A stretch of DNA of 57,694 nt from Villigracilis sp900696595 (GCA_030263615.1 SZPH01000008.1:1-57694), one strand, 5' to 3'. Positions 33,359 through 42,336 are shown, counted from the first letter of the stretch. The notes: generated by a model from the letters alone, not told the origin. Made by a program: numbers and translations.

Positions 33359-34801
33359 ATGCAATATAAACTTTGGATAGACGGCCAATGGGTGGACAGC
33401 GCCGGCGGCGGAAAGATGAGAATCGAAAACCCCGCCACAGGCGAACAAATCGCCGAAGCGCAAGACGCGACGCGGGCGGACGTCGACTCTGCGGTGCAGG
33501 CCGCCAAGCGAGCCTTTTACGACGGACGCTGGAGTCGCCTGACGCCGGGCGAGCGCTCAAAAGCCATCTGGAGATTCGCTGAATTGCTCGAGAAAAATTC
33601 GGAGGAGTTTGCCCGCGTGGAAAGCGAAAACACCGGCAAGCCCTATAAATTTCTCAGCCTCGCCAGCGACGTTCCCTTTACGGTTGACAACTTAAAATTT
33701 TTTGCCGCCGCCGCGCGCGATACGCACGGTTCACATGCGGGCGAATTCATGGCGGGCTATACCTCCATGTATCGGCGCGAACCGGTCGGCGTGATCGGGC
33801 AAATTACGCCGTGGAATTATCCGTTGAATATGGCGGGCTGGAAGATTGGACCCGCCCTCGCGGCTGGATGCACCATCGTGCTGAAGCCCGCGCCTGGCAC
33901 GCCTCTGACCACGCTCATGCTTGCGGAACTGACCAAAGAAGCGGGCATCCCCGACGGCGTGGTCAACATCCTTTCGGGCGGCAATGACGCGGGGCAAGCC
34001 ATCGCCGAGCATCCCGACGTGCGCATGGTGTGCATCACGGGCTCGGTTGGCACGGGCAAAAAAGTGATGAGAACCGCGGCAGACACGCTCAAGCGCGTTC
34101 ATCTCGAACTCGGCGGCAAGGCGCCGTTCATTGTGTTCGACGATTCGGACCCGGAACTGGTGGCGGCGAAAGCGTCGTTTGCGGCGACCGCCAACACCGG
34201 GCAGGATTGCACGGCGGCGACGCGCATCTACGTCGAAAAGGGACGCGCCAAAGACATGCGCGAGGCGGTCGTCGAGGCGATGAAGAACGTCAAGGTTGGC
34301 TCGCCGTTTGACGATTCGGTCGTGATGGGACCGTTGATCTCCGGCGGCCAGCGCGAGCGCGTGATGGGATTCGTCGAGCGCGCAAAGTCGCAGGGCGCGA
34401 AGGTCCTCACCGGCGGCGGAGTCCCCAAAGAGTTGGATAAAGGTTATTTCTACTCCCCGACGGTCATCGCCGGCGTGGAGCAGGATTGGGAAATTGTGCA
34501 ACAGGAAGTTTTCGGGCCCGTGATCACCATTCAGGAATTCGAGAACGAATCCCAGGCGTTGCATTTGGGCAACGACGTTTTATACGGTCTGGCGGCTTCC
34601 GTGTTTACGAAGGACGTTGGGCGCGCCATGCGCCTGACCGGCCAGTTGGAGTTTGGCACGGTCTGGATCAACGATCATTTGCCGATCACATCCGAAACGC
34701 CGCACGGCGGATTTAAACAATCCGGCTTCGGCAAGGATTTGTCGGCGGAGGCGGTGGGCGATTATCAGATCACCAAGCATGTGATGATCGCGCACGGCTA
34801 G
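33359..34801 (+). CDS. patD: Gamma-aminobutyraldehyde dehydrogenase, PatD (YdcW)-like, copy 1
   Basis: 480 aa from the ATG at 33359 with AGGAGCG; longer upstream starts cross the promoter and are rejected. ALDH fold: P-W-N-Y-P (151-155), general base E250 in H-L-E-L-G-G-K-A-P, catalytic C284 in T-G-Q-D-C-T-A-A. It shares H/Y-T-S-M-x-R-R, G-Q-D-C-T-A-A and I-V-F-D-D-x-D with E. coli YdcW, which oxidises 4-aminobutanal to GABA with NAD. It therefore fits directly after PatA in putrescine breakdown. A close paralogue lies at 36375. Confidence 0.88.
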   Translation: MQYKLWIDGQWVDSAGGGKMRIENPATGEQIAEAQDATRADVDSAVQAAKRAFYDGRWSRLTPGERSKAIWRFAELLEKNSEEFARVESENTGKPYKFLSLASDVPFTVDNLKFFAAAARDTHGSHAGEFMAGYTSMYRREPVGVIGQITPWNYPLNMAGWKIGPALAAGCTIVLKPAPGTPLTTLMLAELTKEAGIPDGVVNILSGGNDAGQAIAEHPDVRMVCITGSVGTGKKVMRTAADTLKRVHLELGGKAPFIVFDDSDPELVAAKASFAATANTGQDCTAATRIYVEKGRAKDMREAVVEAMKNVKVGSPFDDSVVMGPLISGGQRERVMGFVERAKSQGAKVLTGGGVPKELDKGYFYSPTVIAGVEQDWEIVQQEVFGPVITIQEFENESQALHLGNDVLYGLAASVFTKDVGRAMRLTGQLEFGTVWINDHLPITSETPHGGFKQSGFGKDLSAEAVGDYQITKHVMIAHG

Positions 34802-34827
34802 AAACAACCGGCAGTTTGGAGAAAACA

Positions 34828-36252
34828 ATGGAATACAAATTATTGATAGACGGTCAGTGGGGCGGGAGCGGAACGCCGCTGGAGGTGAAGAATAAGTACA
34901 GCGGGCAGACCATCGGCGCGGTCGCCACGGCCACGAAGGAGGATTTGAACCGCGCCATCGAAGCCGCCGAACGCGCCAAGGATACGATGGCGGACATGCC
35001 GGCTCATAAGCGCGCCGATATTCTACATCGCGCGGCGGCATTGATCCGCGAGCGGATGGACGATCTCGCAAAGACCGTCGCCGCCGAAGCGGGCAAGGCG
35101 CTGAAGTTTGCGCGGGCCGAGGTGGATCGCGCCGCCAGCGTCTTCACGATTGCGGCCGAGGAGGCGAAACGCCTGCACGGCGAGACCATTCCGCTGGATG
35201 CGGTTCCTTCGGGGGAGGGTTACTTCGGGTTTTGGATGCGCCGTCCCGTAGGCGTGATCGCGGCCATCAGCCCGTTCAACTTTCCTTTAAATCTGGTCGC
35301 TCATAAGGTGGCTCCGGCCATCGCTTCGGGCAATACGCTGACGCTCAAGCCCGCCTCCACCACGCCCATCGCGGCTGTGAAGTTGTGCCAGATTTTGGAG
35401 GAAGCCGGAATGCCGGCCGGGACGATCAACCTCGTGGTGGGCGGCGGCGGCACGGTGGGCGAGTGGCTCATCACCGACGAGCGCGTGGATAAGATCACCT
35501 TCACCGGCTCGCCGGAAATCGGCCGTCACATTTTGGCGGTGGCGGGCATCAAGAAAGTGACGCTGGAACTGGGCAACAACTCTCCCGTCGTCGTCGCCCC
35601 GGATGCCGACCTGGACTTTGTCGCCAAACGGTGCGCGTTGGGCGCGTTCTACAACTCCGGGCAGGTGTGCATTTCGGTTCAACGCATCTACAGCCAGAAG
35701 CAGGTCTTCGAGCCGTTTTCGGAGAAATTTGTCAAAGCCACCGAGGCGATGGTGGTGGGCGATCCGCTCGACGAGCGCGTGGACGTCGGTCCGATGATCG
35801 ATTCAAAGGAAGTGGATCGCATCGAAAACTGGGTCAACGAGGCGCAAGGATCGGGCGCGAAAGTGTTGACAGGCGCCAAACGCGAAGGGACGGTCTATTA
35901 CCCGACGGTGCTTTCCAACGTTGAGGAGGATATGAAGGTGGTCGCCGAAGAGACGTTTGGACCGGTCGCCTCGGTCATCTCCAGCGACGATTTTGAATCC
36001 GCGCTGGCGCAGGCGAACGCCTCGAAGTTTGGTTTGCAGGTCGGCGTTTTCACCAAAGATATTGACCGCATGTTGAAAGCCGTGAAGCGCTTGAATTTCG
36101 GCGGCGTGATCGTCAACGACACGCCCAACTTCCGCGCCGACCACATGCCCTATGGCGGCAACCGTCAGAGCGGGCTGGGACGCGAAGGCGTAAAATTTGC
36201 AATGGAAGACATGACCAATATTCAATTGGTGGCGATTCGGACGGATTCGTAA
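34828..36252 (+). CDS. Semialdehyde dehydrogenase of the ALDH superfamily
   Basis: 474 aa. ATG with GGAG 6 nt upstream, 26 bp after patD copy 1. Motifs: S-P-F-N-F-P-L-N (148-155), general base E247 in L-E-L-G-N-N, catalytic C281 in N-S-G-Q-V-C-I-S. The E-L-G-N-N-S-P form and the C-terminal P-Y-G-G-N-R-Q-S-G-L-G-R-E-G segment resemble lactaldehyde, phosphonoacetaldehyde and succinate-semialdehyde dehydrogenases. Being between two PatD paralogues, the likeliest role is oxidation of succinate semialdehyde to succinate. Specificity is inferred from context only. Confidence 0.85.
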   Translation: MEYKLLIDGQWGGSGTPLEVKNKYSGQTIGAVATATKEDLNRAIEAAERAKDTMADMPAHKRADILHRAAALIRERMDDLAKTVAAEAGKALKFARAEVDRAASVFTIAAEEAKRLHGETIPLDAVPSGEGYFGFWMRRPVGVIAAISPFNFPLNLVAHKVAPAIASGNTLTLKPASTTPIAAVKLCQILEEAGMPAGTINLVVGGGGTVGEWLITDERVDKITFTGSPEIGRHILAVAGIKKVTLELGNNSPVVVAPDADLDFVAKRCALGAFYNSGQVCISVQRIYSQKQVFEPFSEKFVKATEAMVVGDPLDERVDVGPMIDSKEVDRIENWVNEAQGSGAKVLTGAKREGTVYYPTVLSNVEEDMKVVAEETFGPVASVISSDDFESALAQANASKFGLQVGVFTKDIDRMLKAVKRLNFGGVIVNDTPNFRADHMPYGGNRQSGLGREGVKFAMEDMTNIQLVAIRTDS

Positions 36253-36260
36253 CGCCGCCT

Positions 36261-36352
36261 GTCGTTGCGAGCCGCGCTCTTGTTCTTTGCGGCGAAGCAA
36301 CCCTGACATTGAGGAGATTGCTTCGGGCGGAAGAACGCCGCCTCGCAATGAC
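36261..36352. repeat. MITE-like nested inverted repeat (GTCGTTGCGAG ... CTCGCAATGAC)
   Basis: Terminal arms of 11 bp with one mismatch enclose a second inverted pair (GCGAAGCAA near 36292-36300 and TTGCTTCG near 36319-36326). The wording resembles a widespread environmental-genome repeat built on CATTGCGAG and GAAGCAATC. No ORF and no target-site duplication obvious. Confidence 0.7.
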
Positions 36353-36374
36353 ATAATCTACAAAGGAGAGACTC

Positions 36375-37817
36375 ATGGAACACAAACTCTGGATTGACGG
36401 CAAGTGGGAAGATACGAAGGGCGGGAAGATGATGGCGGTTGAAAACCCTGCCACCGGAAAGAAATTTGCCGAAGTGATTGACGCGAGCCGCGAGGATGTG
36501 GACCGCGCCGTGCAAGCCGCGAAGACCGCCTTTTACGACGGACGCTGGTCGAAACTTACGCCGGGCGAACGTTCGAAATTGATTTGGAAACTGGCGGACG
36601 TGATCGAAGCCAACAGCGAGTCCATCGCCAAACTTGAATCGGAAAACACCGGCAAGCCCTATGCCTTCGTCAGCCTCGGCGGCGACATCCCCTTCGCGGT
36701 GGACAATCTGCGCTTCTTTGCCAGCGCCGCGCGCGACACGCACGGCTCGCACGCGGGCGAGTTTATGGCGGGTTACACCTCCATGTATCGCCGCGAACCC
36801 GTCGGCGTGGTCGGTCAAATCGCGCCGTGGAATTATCCCTTCATGATGGCGGCCTGGAAGATCGGCCCCGCCCTCGCGGCGGGTTGCACCATTGTGCTGA
36901 AGCCCGCGCCCGGCACGCCTCTCACCACGCTCATGCTTGCGGATTTCGTCAAGGAGGCGGGCATCCCCGACGGCGTGGTGAACATCGTCACCGGCGGCAA
37001 CGATACCGGTCAGGCCATTGTCGAACATCCCGATGTGCGCCTGGTCAGCCTGACGGGTTCAACCGGCACAGGCAAGAAGATCATGAAGGCGGCGGCGGAC
37101 ACGCTCAAGCGCGTACATCTCGAACTGGGCGGCAAGGCGCCGTTCATTGTCTTTGACGACTCCGATCCCGAACTGGTGGCGGCGAAGGCTTCGATGGCGG
37201 CGTTTATGAACACCGGGCAGGATTGCACGGCGGCGACCCGCCTCTACGTTGAGAAGAGCAAGGTCAAGGTCATGCAAGAGGCGGTTGTCGAGGCGATGCG
37301 CGGAGTTAAGATCGGCTTGCCGTTTGAAGACGGAGTCCAGATGGGCCCGCTGATCTCCGGCATTCAGAAGGAGCGCGTGAGCGGTTTTGTGGAACGCGCC
37401 AAAGCGCAGGGCGCGAAGATTCTCACCGGCGGCGGCACGCCCAAGGGATTCGACTCGGGCTATTTCTTCGAGCCGACCGTGATCGCAAACGTCAAGCAGG
37501 ATTCTGAAATTGTGCAAAACGAAGTGTTTGGACCCGTCATCACCGTGCAGGAATTTTCAGACGAGGCGGACGCGCTGAGCAAAGGCAACGATGTGTTGTA
37601 TGGACTCGCCGCTTCGATCTTCACCCGCGACATCGGACGCGCAATGCGCCTCTCTTCACAACTGGAGTTTGGCACGGTTTGGGTCAACGATCATCTTCCC
37701 CTGACCTCCGAAACCCCGCACGGCGGATTCAAGCAATCGGGCTTTGGCAAAGACTTGTCTGCCGAGGCGATTGGCGATTATCAGATTACCAAGCACGTGA
37801 TGATCGCGCAGGGGTAA
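36375..37817 (+). CDS. PatD-like aminoaldehyde dehydrogenase, copy 2
   Basis: 480 aa, same length as the copy at 33359 and very similar throughout, including P-W-N-Y-P (151-155), E250 in H-L-E-L-G-G-K-A-P and C284 in T-G-Q-D-C-T-A-A. Differences include P-F-M-M-A-A (copy 1: P-L-N-M-A-G) and F-M-N-T-G (copy 1: T-A-N-T-G) at the substrate pocket. An AAAGGAGAG site precedes the ATG. It may use another aminoaldehyde, such as 3-aminopropanal. Duplicated after the ALDH between them, or separated by its insertion. Confidence 0.87.
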   Translation: MEHKLWIDGKWEDTKGGKMMAVENPATGKKFAEVIDASREDVDRAVQAAKTAFYDGRWSKLTPGERSKLIWKLADVIEANSESIAKLESENTGKPYAFVSLGGDIPFAVDNLRFFASAARDTHGSHAGEFMAGYTSMYRREPVGVVGQIAPWNYPFMMAAWKIGPALAAGCTIVLKPAPGTPLTTLMLADFVKEAGIPDGVVNIVTGGNDTGQAIVEHPDVRLVSLTGSTGTGKKIMKAAADTLKRVHLELGGKAPFIVFDDSDPELVAAKASMAAFMNTGQDCTAATRLYVEKSKVKVMQEAVVEAMRGVKIGLPFEDGVQMGPLISGIQKERVSGFVERAKAQGAKILTGGGTPKGFDSGYFFEPTVIANVKQDSEIVQNEVFGPVITVQEFSDEADALSKGNDVLYGLAASIFTRDIGRAMRLSSQLEFGTVWVNDHLPLTSETPHGGFKQSGFGKDLSAEAIGDYQITKHVMIAQG

Positions 37818-37822
37818 AAGAA

Positions 37823-37978
37823 AGACTGGAGACTAGAGACTGGGGAGCGGTAATTAGTAATTGGTAAATGGCGATTAAGACATGTCATTCTGAGCGAAGC
37901 GAAGAATCTCTACGATAATCACAGAAACCATTCGCTGGCGCTCAGGGTGACATTAAGCCAAGTCTCCAGTCTCTAGTC
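37823..37978. repeat. Composite foldback: 13-bp arms enclosing a TGTCATTCTGAG-type element
   Basis: GACTAGAGACTGG (37831-37843) and its exact reverse complement (37966-37978) flank TAATTGG-type heptads and an inner element at 37883-37952 with TGTCATTCTGAGC and GCTCAGGGTGACA ends (two mismatches). It lies between convergent aldehyde dehydrogenase genes, and its right arm reaches the stop of the minus-strand gene, so it may also end both transcripts. Confidence 0.75.
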
Positions 37979-39551
37979 ACTTTGTAACCGCGACTTCAGC
38001 CTTGATCTCCGAAGCGGTTTTGTTTTTCTTGCGTTTGCGGAAGAGTTGCGAAAGCGTTTCCCACTTTTGTTTGAGCGTCGTCCCGAACACAAGTCCCATG
38101 ATGGCGGTGGCGAGTTCGTAATGCCCGTTCTCCCGCAGAATGGTGGCGACGTCCACTTTGACGGGCGCGCCGCCGACGGCGAAACTGTAGGGGCGGGTGA
38201 ACTGCAACAAGCCTTCCCTGCCGTGCGTGCGCCCAAAGCCGGAATTTTTCACGCCGCCGAAGGGCAGCATGGGAACGCCAAACTGCGCGATGCTGTCGTT
38301 GAAGATGACCGACCCCGCCTCGATGCGATCCGCGACGCGCTTGGCGTGACGCAGATCGCGGCTCCACACCGAGGCGCCCAAGCCGTAGGCGCTGTCGTTG
38401 GCGAGGCGAATCGCTTCTTCTTCGCTTTGAACCTTTACAATCGGCATGATCGGACCAAACGTCTCGTCGCGCATGATCTTCATATCGTGCGTCACATCCG
38501 TCAGCACGATGGGATCGTAGAACAGTCCTTCGCGTTTTCCGCCCGTCAGAATTTTCGCGCCTTTATCCACCGCATCCTGCAGATGCGCGTCAATGATCTT
38601 GACCTGGCGCGGATCGGTGACAGGACCCATAAAAAACGAGGCGTTTAACTCGGAGGAATACCCGCTTTTAAGTTCTTGCGCCTGTTGAACCGCCAGTTTG
38701 ACGAACTCGTCGTATTTTGATCCGACCACATACACGCGCTCAACCGCCATGCACGTCTGCCCGCTGTGGAAGAATGCGCCCCACGCGCCCCAACGGGCGG
38801 CGGCTTGCAGATCCGCGTCGTCGAGGACGATCATCGCGTCCTTTCCGCCCAACTCCAGCGCGACGGGCGTCAGGCTTTCGGCGGCGGACTGCATAATCTT
38901 TTTGCCCGTTGCGGTGGAGCCGGTCATGAAAATATAGTCGGGATGACTGGCGACCAGCGCCGCGCCGACCCGGCCGTCGCCGTGAACGACGCGCACGAAA
39001 GGCGAAAGTTCCGGCACGCTTTTGAACAATTTTTCGATCAATACGCCGGTGGCGGCGGTTACTTCGGACGGTTTCAAGACAACCGTGTTCCCGGCCAGCA
39101 GCGCGGAGACGACCGGCGGCAGGGACAGCGTAAACGGATAGTTCCACGGCGCGATGACGACCGTCACGCCGTGCGGGCGGTGTTCGACGAAACATTGTTT
39201 GAAAAGATAAAGCCCGGAAGAGACGCGCTCGCGGCGGAGCCATTTCTTCGCGCTGTGACGAAACTGCGCCAGCATATCCACCGCAAGAAAGAGTTCGATC
39301 AAACCATCCTGGCGGCTTTTGCCGCAGTCGGCGTTGAGCGTGGCGGTGATCTCGTCGCGCCGTTCGATCAAGACATGCTGTAATTTGAGCAGGATATCGG
39401 CGCGTTCCTGCACGCTCTTCGCACTCCACTCGGGGAATGCCTGCCGCATTTCCCGCACGGCTTGCCCGGCTTCCTCGGCCGTGCTCAAGGCGATCTCGCC
39501 AAACGCCGCGCCTGTGGCTGGATTAAAAAATGCCAGTTTCTCGCGCTCCAT
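37977..39551 (-). CDS. Aldehyde dehydrogenase with basic C-terminal extension
   Basis: 524 aa. ALDH fold: A-P-W-N-Y-P-F (134-140), general base E233 in A-L-E-L-G-G-K-D, catalytic C267 in H-S-G-Q-T-C-M-A. About 60 residues follow the usual ALDH end: a hydrophobic stretch (T-A-I-M-G-L-V-F-G) and a Lys/Arg-rich tail (F-R-K-R-K-K-N-K), perhaps a membrane association tail. The only aldehyde dehydrogenase of the island on the minus strand. A long AGGAAGGAAGG precedes the ATG. Substrate unknown; succinate or glutarate semialdehyde are plausible. Confidence 0.85.
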   Translation of the reverse strand: MEREKLAFFNPATGAAFGEIALSTAEEAGQAVREMRQAFPEWSAKSVQERADILLKLQHVLIERRDEITATLNADCGKSRQDGLIELFLAVDMLAQFRHSAKKWLRRERVSSGLYLFKQCFVEHRPHGVTVVIAPWNYPFTLSLPPVVSALLAGNTVVLKPSEVTAATGVLIEKLFKSVPELSPFVRVVHGDGRVGAALVASHPDYIFMTGSTATGKKIMQSAAESLTPVALELGGKDAMIVLDDADLQAAARWGAWGAFFHSGQTCMAVERVYVVGSKYDEFVKLAVQQAQELKSGYSSELNASFFMGPVTDPRQVKIIDAHLQDAVDKGAKILTGGKREGLFYDPIVLTDVTHDMKIMRDETFGPIMPIVKVQSEEEAIRLANDSAYGLGASVWSRDLRHAKRVADRIEAGSVIFNDSIAQFGVPMLPFGGVKNSGFGRTHGREGLLQFTRPYSFAVGGAPVKVDVATILRENGHYELATAIMGLVFGTTLKQKWETLSQLFRKRKKNKTASEIKAEVAVTK

Positions 39552-39618
39552 GGGATTTTTCCTTCCTTCCTGAATTGTCCATCCTCCAATTATAACCAGT
39601 CACACGAAAGGAACAAGC

Positions 39619-40902
39619 ATGACCGATCAACTTTATCAAGACAACTTTTCCCACATGACCCCCGCCTGGAGCCGCATTTTCAATTTTGTGGCCGACCGCG
39701 CCGAGGGATCGTACATCTACGCCGACGACGGCAGAAAACTGCTCGACTTCACCAGCGGAATCGGCGTGACCAACACGGGACACTGCCACCCCAAAGTCGT
39801 GGAAGCGATTCAGGCGCAAGCCGCGAACTTCATCCACGCGCAGGCGAACATCGTCATCCACAAGCCGATGTTGCAATTGATTGAAGAGTTGCGAAAGATC
39901 GTCCCGCCTTCGATCGATTCTTTTTACTTCGCCAACTCCGGCGCGGAGGCGCTGGAGAACGCCATTAAAATTGCCAAGGTAGCCACCGGGCGGCCGAATG
40001 TGATCGTCTTCAACGGCTCTTTCCACGGGCGGACTCACGCCACGATGTCCCTGACCACCTCGAAAACAATCTACCGCGCGGGCTTTGCTCCGCTCATGAC
40101 GGGCGTGTATGTCGCGCCGTTCCCGTACGCATACGCATTGAACATGACCGAGGAACAAGCCAGCCAATATTGTTTGGAACAACTCGAATACCTGCTCGCC
40201 TCGCAGACCGCGCCAAAAGAGACGGCGGCGATTCTGATCGAATCCATTTTGGGCGAGGGCGGATACGTTGTCCCGCCCGCGTCGTTCATGAAAGGCTTGC
40301 GCGAGATATGCGACAAGCACGGCATTCTGCTCATCTTCGATGAAGTGCAGTCCGGTTTTGGGCGCGCGGGCAAATGGTTCGCGCTCGAACACTTCGGCGT
40401 GGAGCCGGATATCATCACCGCCGCGAAGGGACTCGCATCCGGGATGCCGCTCTCCGGCGTTTTTTCCCGGACAGACATCATGAAGAAACTCGACACCGGC
40501 TCCATCGGCGGGACATACGGCGGAAACGCCATCGCCTGCGCGGCGGGAGTCGCCACCATCCGCGCGATGCGGGAGGAGAAGATGCTGGAGAACGCCGCCG
40601 AAAAAGGAATCCAATTGATGACGGGCTTGCGAAAACTGCAGGAGGAATATCCGCAGATCGGCGACGTGCGCGGAAAAGGGCTGATGATCGGCGCGGAATT
40701 TTCCCTGAACGGCAACCGCGCCAAAGAGAAGCAGATGGTCAAGGATGTCATTCATGCCGCTGAAGAAAAAGGCATGTTGCTCCTCTCGTGCGGGACGTAC
40801 GACAACACTGTCCGCTGGATCCCGCCGTTGAATGTGACAGGCGAACAGATCAATGATGGGTTGCGGATCTTTGAAGAATCATTAAAGGAGAACGTAAAGT
40901 GA
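39619..40902 (+). CDS. gabT: GabT-like 4-aminobutyrate aminotransferase (class III)
   Basis: 427 aa, the usual GabT length. Motifs: N-S-G-A-E-A-L-E-N-A-I-K (106-117), G-S-F-H-G-R-T-H-A-T, D241 in F-D-E-V-Q-S-G-F-G-R-A-G, PLP lysine K270 in A-A-K-G-L-A-S-G-M-P. Expected: GABA + 2-oxoglutarate to succinate semialdehyde + glutamate, the step after PatD. AAAGGAAC lies before the ATG. Its stop overlaps the next gene's GTG start by 4 nt, so the two aminotransferases are co-translated. Confidence 0.85.
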   Translation: MTDQLYQDNFSHMTPAWSRIFNFVADRAEGSYIYADDGRKLLDFTSGIGVTNTGHCHPKVVEAIQAQAANFIHAQANIVIHKPMLQLIEELRKIVPPSIDSFYFANSGAEALENAIKIAKVATGRPNVIVFNGSFHGRTHATMSLTTSKTIYRAGFAPLMTGVYVAPFPYAYALNMTEEQASQYCLEQLEYLLASQTAPKETAAILIESILGEGGYVVPPASFMKGLREICDKHGILLIFDEVQSGFGRAGKWFALEHFGVEPDIITAAKGLASGMPLSGVFSRTDIMKKLDTGSIGGTYGGNAIACAAGVATIRAMREEKMLENAAEKGIQLMTGLRKLQEEYPQIGDVRGKGLMIGAEFSLNGNRAKEKQMVKDVIHAAEEKGMLLLSCGTYDNTVRWIPPLNVTGEQINDGLRIFEESLKENVK

Positions 40903-42257
40903 CCGATCAAATTGATCGCGCGAAATTGGCGCAGGCATTGGAGAACGAAGAAGATCTTTTTCACCGCGCTCATCCAAAATCGTACGAGTTGTATCAGCGC
41001 GCGCGCAAGTCATTGCATGGCGGCGTGCCGATGCTGTGGATGATTCGATGGGCAGGGTCGTTTCCCGTTTTCGTGAAGGAAGCCAAAGGCGCGCGCTTCA
41101 CTGACGTGGACGGCAACTCGTACATTGATTTCTGCCTCGGCGACACCGGCGCGATGACCGGTCACAGCCCGGACGCGACGGTCGCCGCGATCAACGAGCA
41201 GATTCAAAAAGGCATCACGCTCATGCTTCCGTATGAAGATGTGATCTGGGTCGGCGAAGAACTCCAGCGCCGCTTCAAACTTCCTTATTGGCAGTTCGCC
41301 CTCACCGCCACCGACGCGAATCGTTTTGCATTGCGCATGGCGCGGCTCATCACGGGACGCAAAAAAATCCTCGTCTTCAACTATTGCTATCACGGCTCGG
41401 TGGACGAAACCTTCATCACGCTCGACGAAGAAGGCACGCCCATCTCGCGCCCGAACAACATGGGCCCGCAGGTTGATCCGCGCGAGACGACCAAAGTCAT
41501 CGAGTTTAACGACATCGCCGCGCTCGAAACCGCCCTCTCCGCCCGCGACGTTGCCGCCGTGCTTGCCGAGCCTGCCATGACCAACATCGGCATCATTCAC
41601 CCCGAGCCCGGTTATCATCAAGCCTTGCGCGAGATCACCCGCAAATATGGGACGTATCTCATCATTGACGAGACGCACACGATTTGTACCGGTCCCGGCG
41701 GATACACCGCTTCATTCTCCCTTGAGCCTGATTTTTTCACCCTCGGCAAGCCTCTCGCTGGAGGCGTCCCCGCGGCGGTGTATGGGTTCACCGAAGAGAT
41801 CTCGCAGGCGTTCAACGCCAAACTGGACAAAGACGACGCGGACGTGGGCGGCATCGGCGGGACGCTGGCGGGCAACGCCCTGTCCATTGCGGCGATGAAA
41901 GCCACGTTGCAAAACGTCCTCACGGACGAGTTCTATGCCAAAGCGGCGAAGTTGCAGGAAAAATTCACAGCGGGAGTCGAAGGCGTGATCGCAGAATTCA
42001 ACCTCCCCTGGATTGTGAAGCGGCTCGGCAATCGCTCCGAGTATTGGTTTCGCCCAACTCCTCCCAAAAACGGCGGAGAGGCGCACGCGGCGATTGACCC
42101 CGAACTGGATCGCTACATGCACCTCTTCGCATTGAATCGCGGAATCTTGATGACTCCCTTCCACAACATGGCGCTCATCTCCCCCGACACCACGCAGGAA
42201 GATGTGGACTATCACACGAAGGTCTTCAGGGAGGCGGTGGCGGGGTTGTTCGGATGA
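40899..42257 (+). CDS. Class III aminotransferase with D-E-T-H motif, HemL-like
   Basis: 452 aa. GTG start with AAAGGAG, overlapping the gabT-like stop (GTGA). The PLP lysine is K284 in T-L-G-K-P-L-A-G-G-V-P. The usual D-E-V/D-E-I near the cofactor reads D257-E-T-H260-T-I-C, a variant seen in a HemL-like subgroup of amine transaminases. An extended N-terminus (about 1-50) precedes the fold. Coupled to a GabT homologue at the end of the island, it may form a heteromeric or sequential pair. Substrate unknown. Confidence 0.82.
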   Translation: MTDQIDRAKLAQALENEEDLFHRAHPKSYELYQRARKSLHGGVPMLWMIRWAGSFPVFVKEAKGARFTDVDGNSYIDFCLGDTGAMTGHSPDATVAAINEQIQKGITLMLPYEDVIWVGEELQRRFKLPYWQFALTATDANRFALRMARLITGRKKILVFNYCYHGSVDETFITLDEEGTPISRPNNMGPQVDPRETTKVIEFNDIAALETALSARDVAAVLAEPAMTNIGIIHPEPGYHQALREITRKYGTYLIIDETHTICTGPGGYTASFSLEPDFFTLGKPLAGGVPAAVYGFTEEISQAFNAKLDKDDADVGGIGGTLAGNALSIAAMKATLQNVLTDEFYAKAAKLQEKFTAGVEGVIAEFNLPWIVKRLGNRSEYWFRPTPPKNGGEAHAAIDPELDRYMHLFALNRGILMTPFHNMALISPDTTQEDVDYHTKVFREAVAGLFG

Positions 42258-42336
42258 ACGGGAAACCCATTAGCCCCTGCCGGATCAGCGCGCCCTTGGC
42301 GAATAATCAATCCGAACCGTTTCTGATCGAAAGTTT

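Noticed and set aside
19370..42257. Island as a polyamine biosynthesis cluster
   Set aside because: No arginine, ornithine or carboxynorspermidine decarboxylase and no aminopropyltransferase is present, whereas uptake, transamination and aldehyde oxidation genes are.
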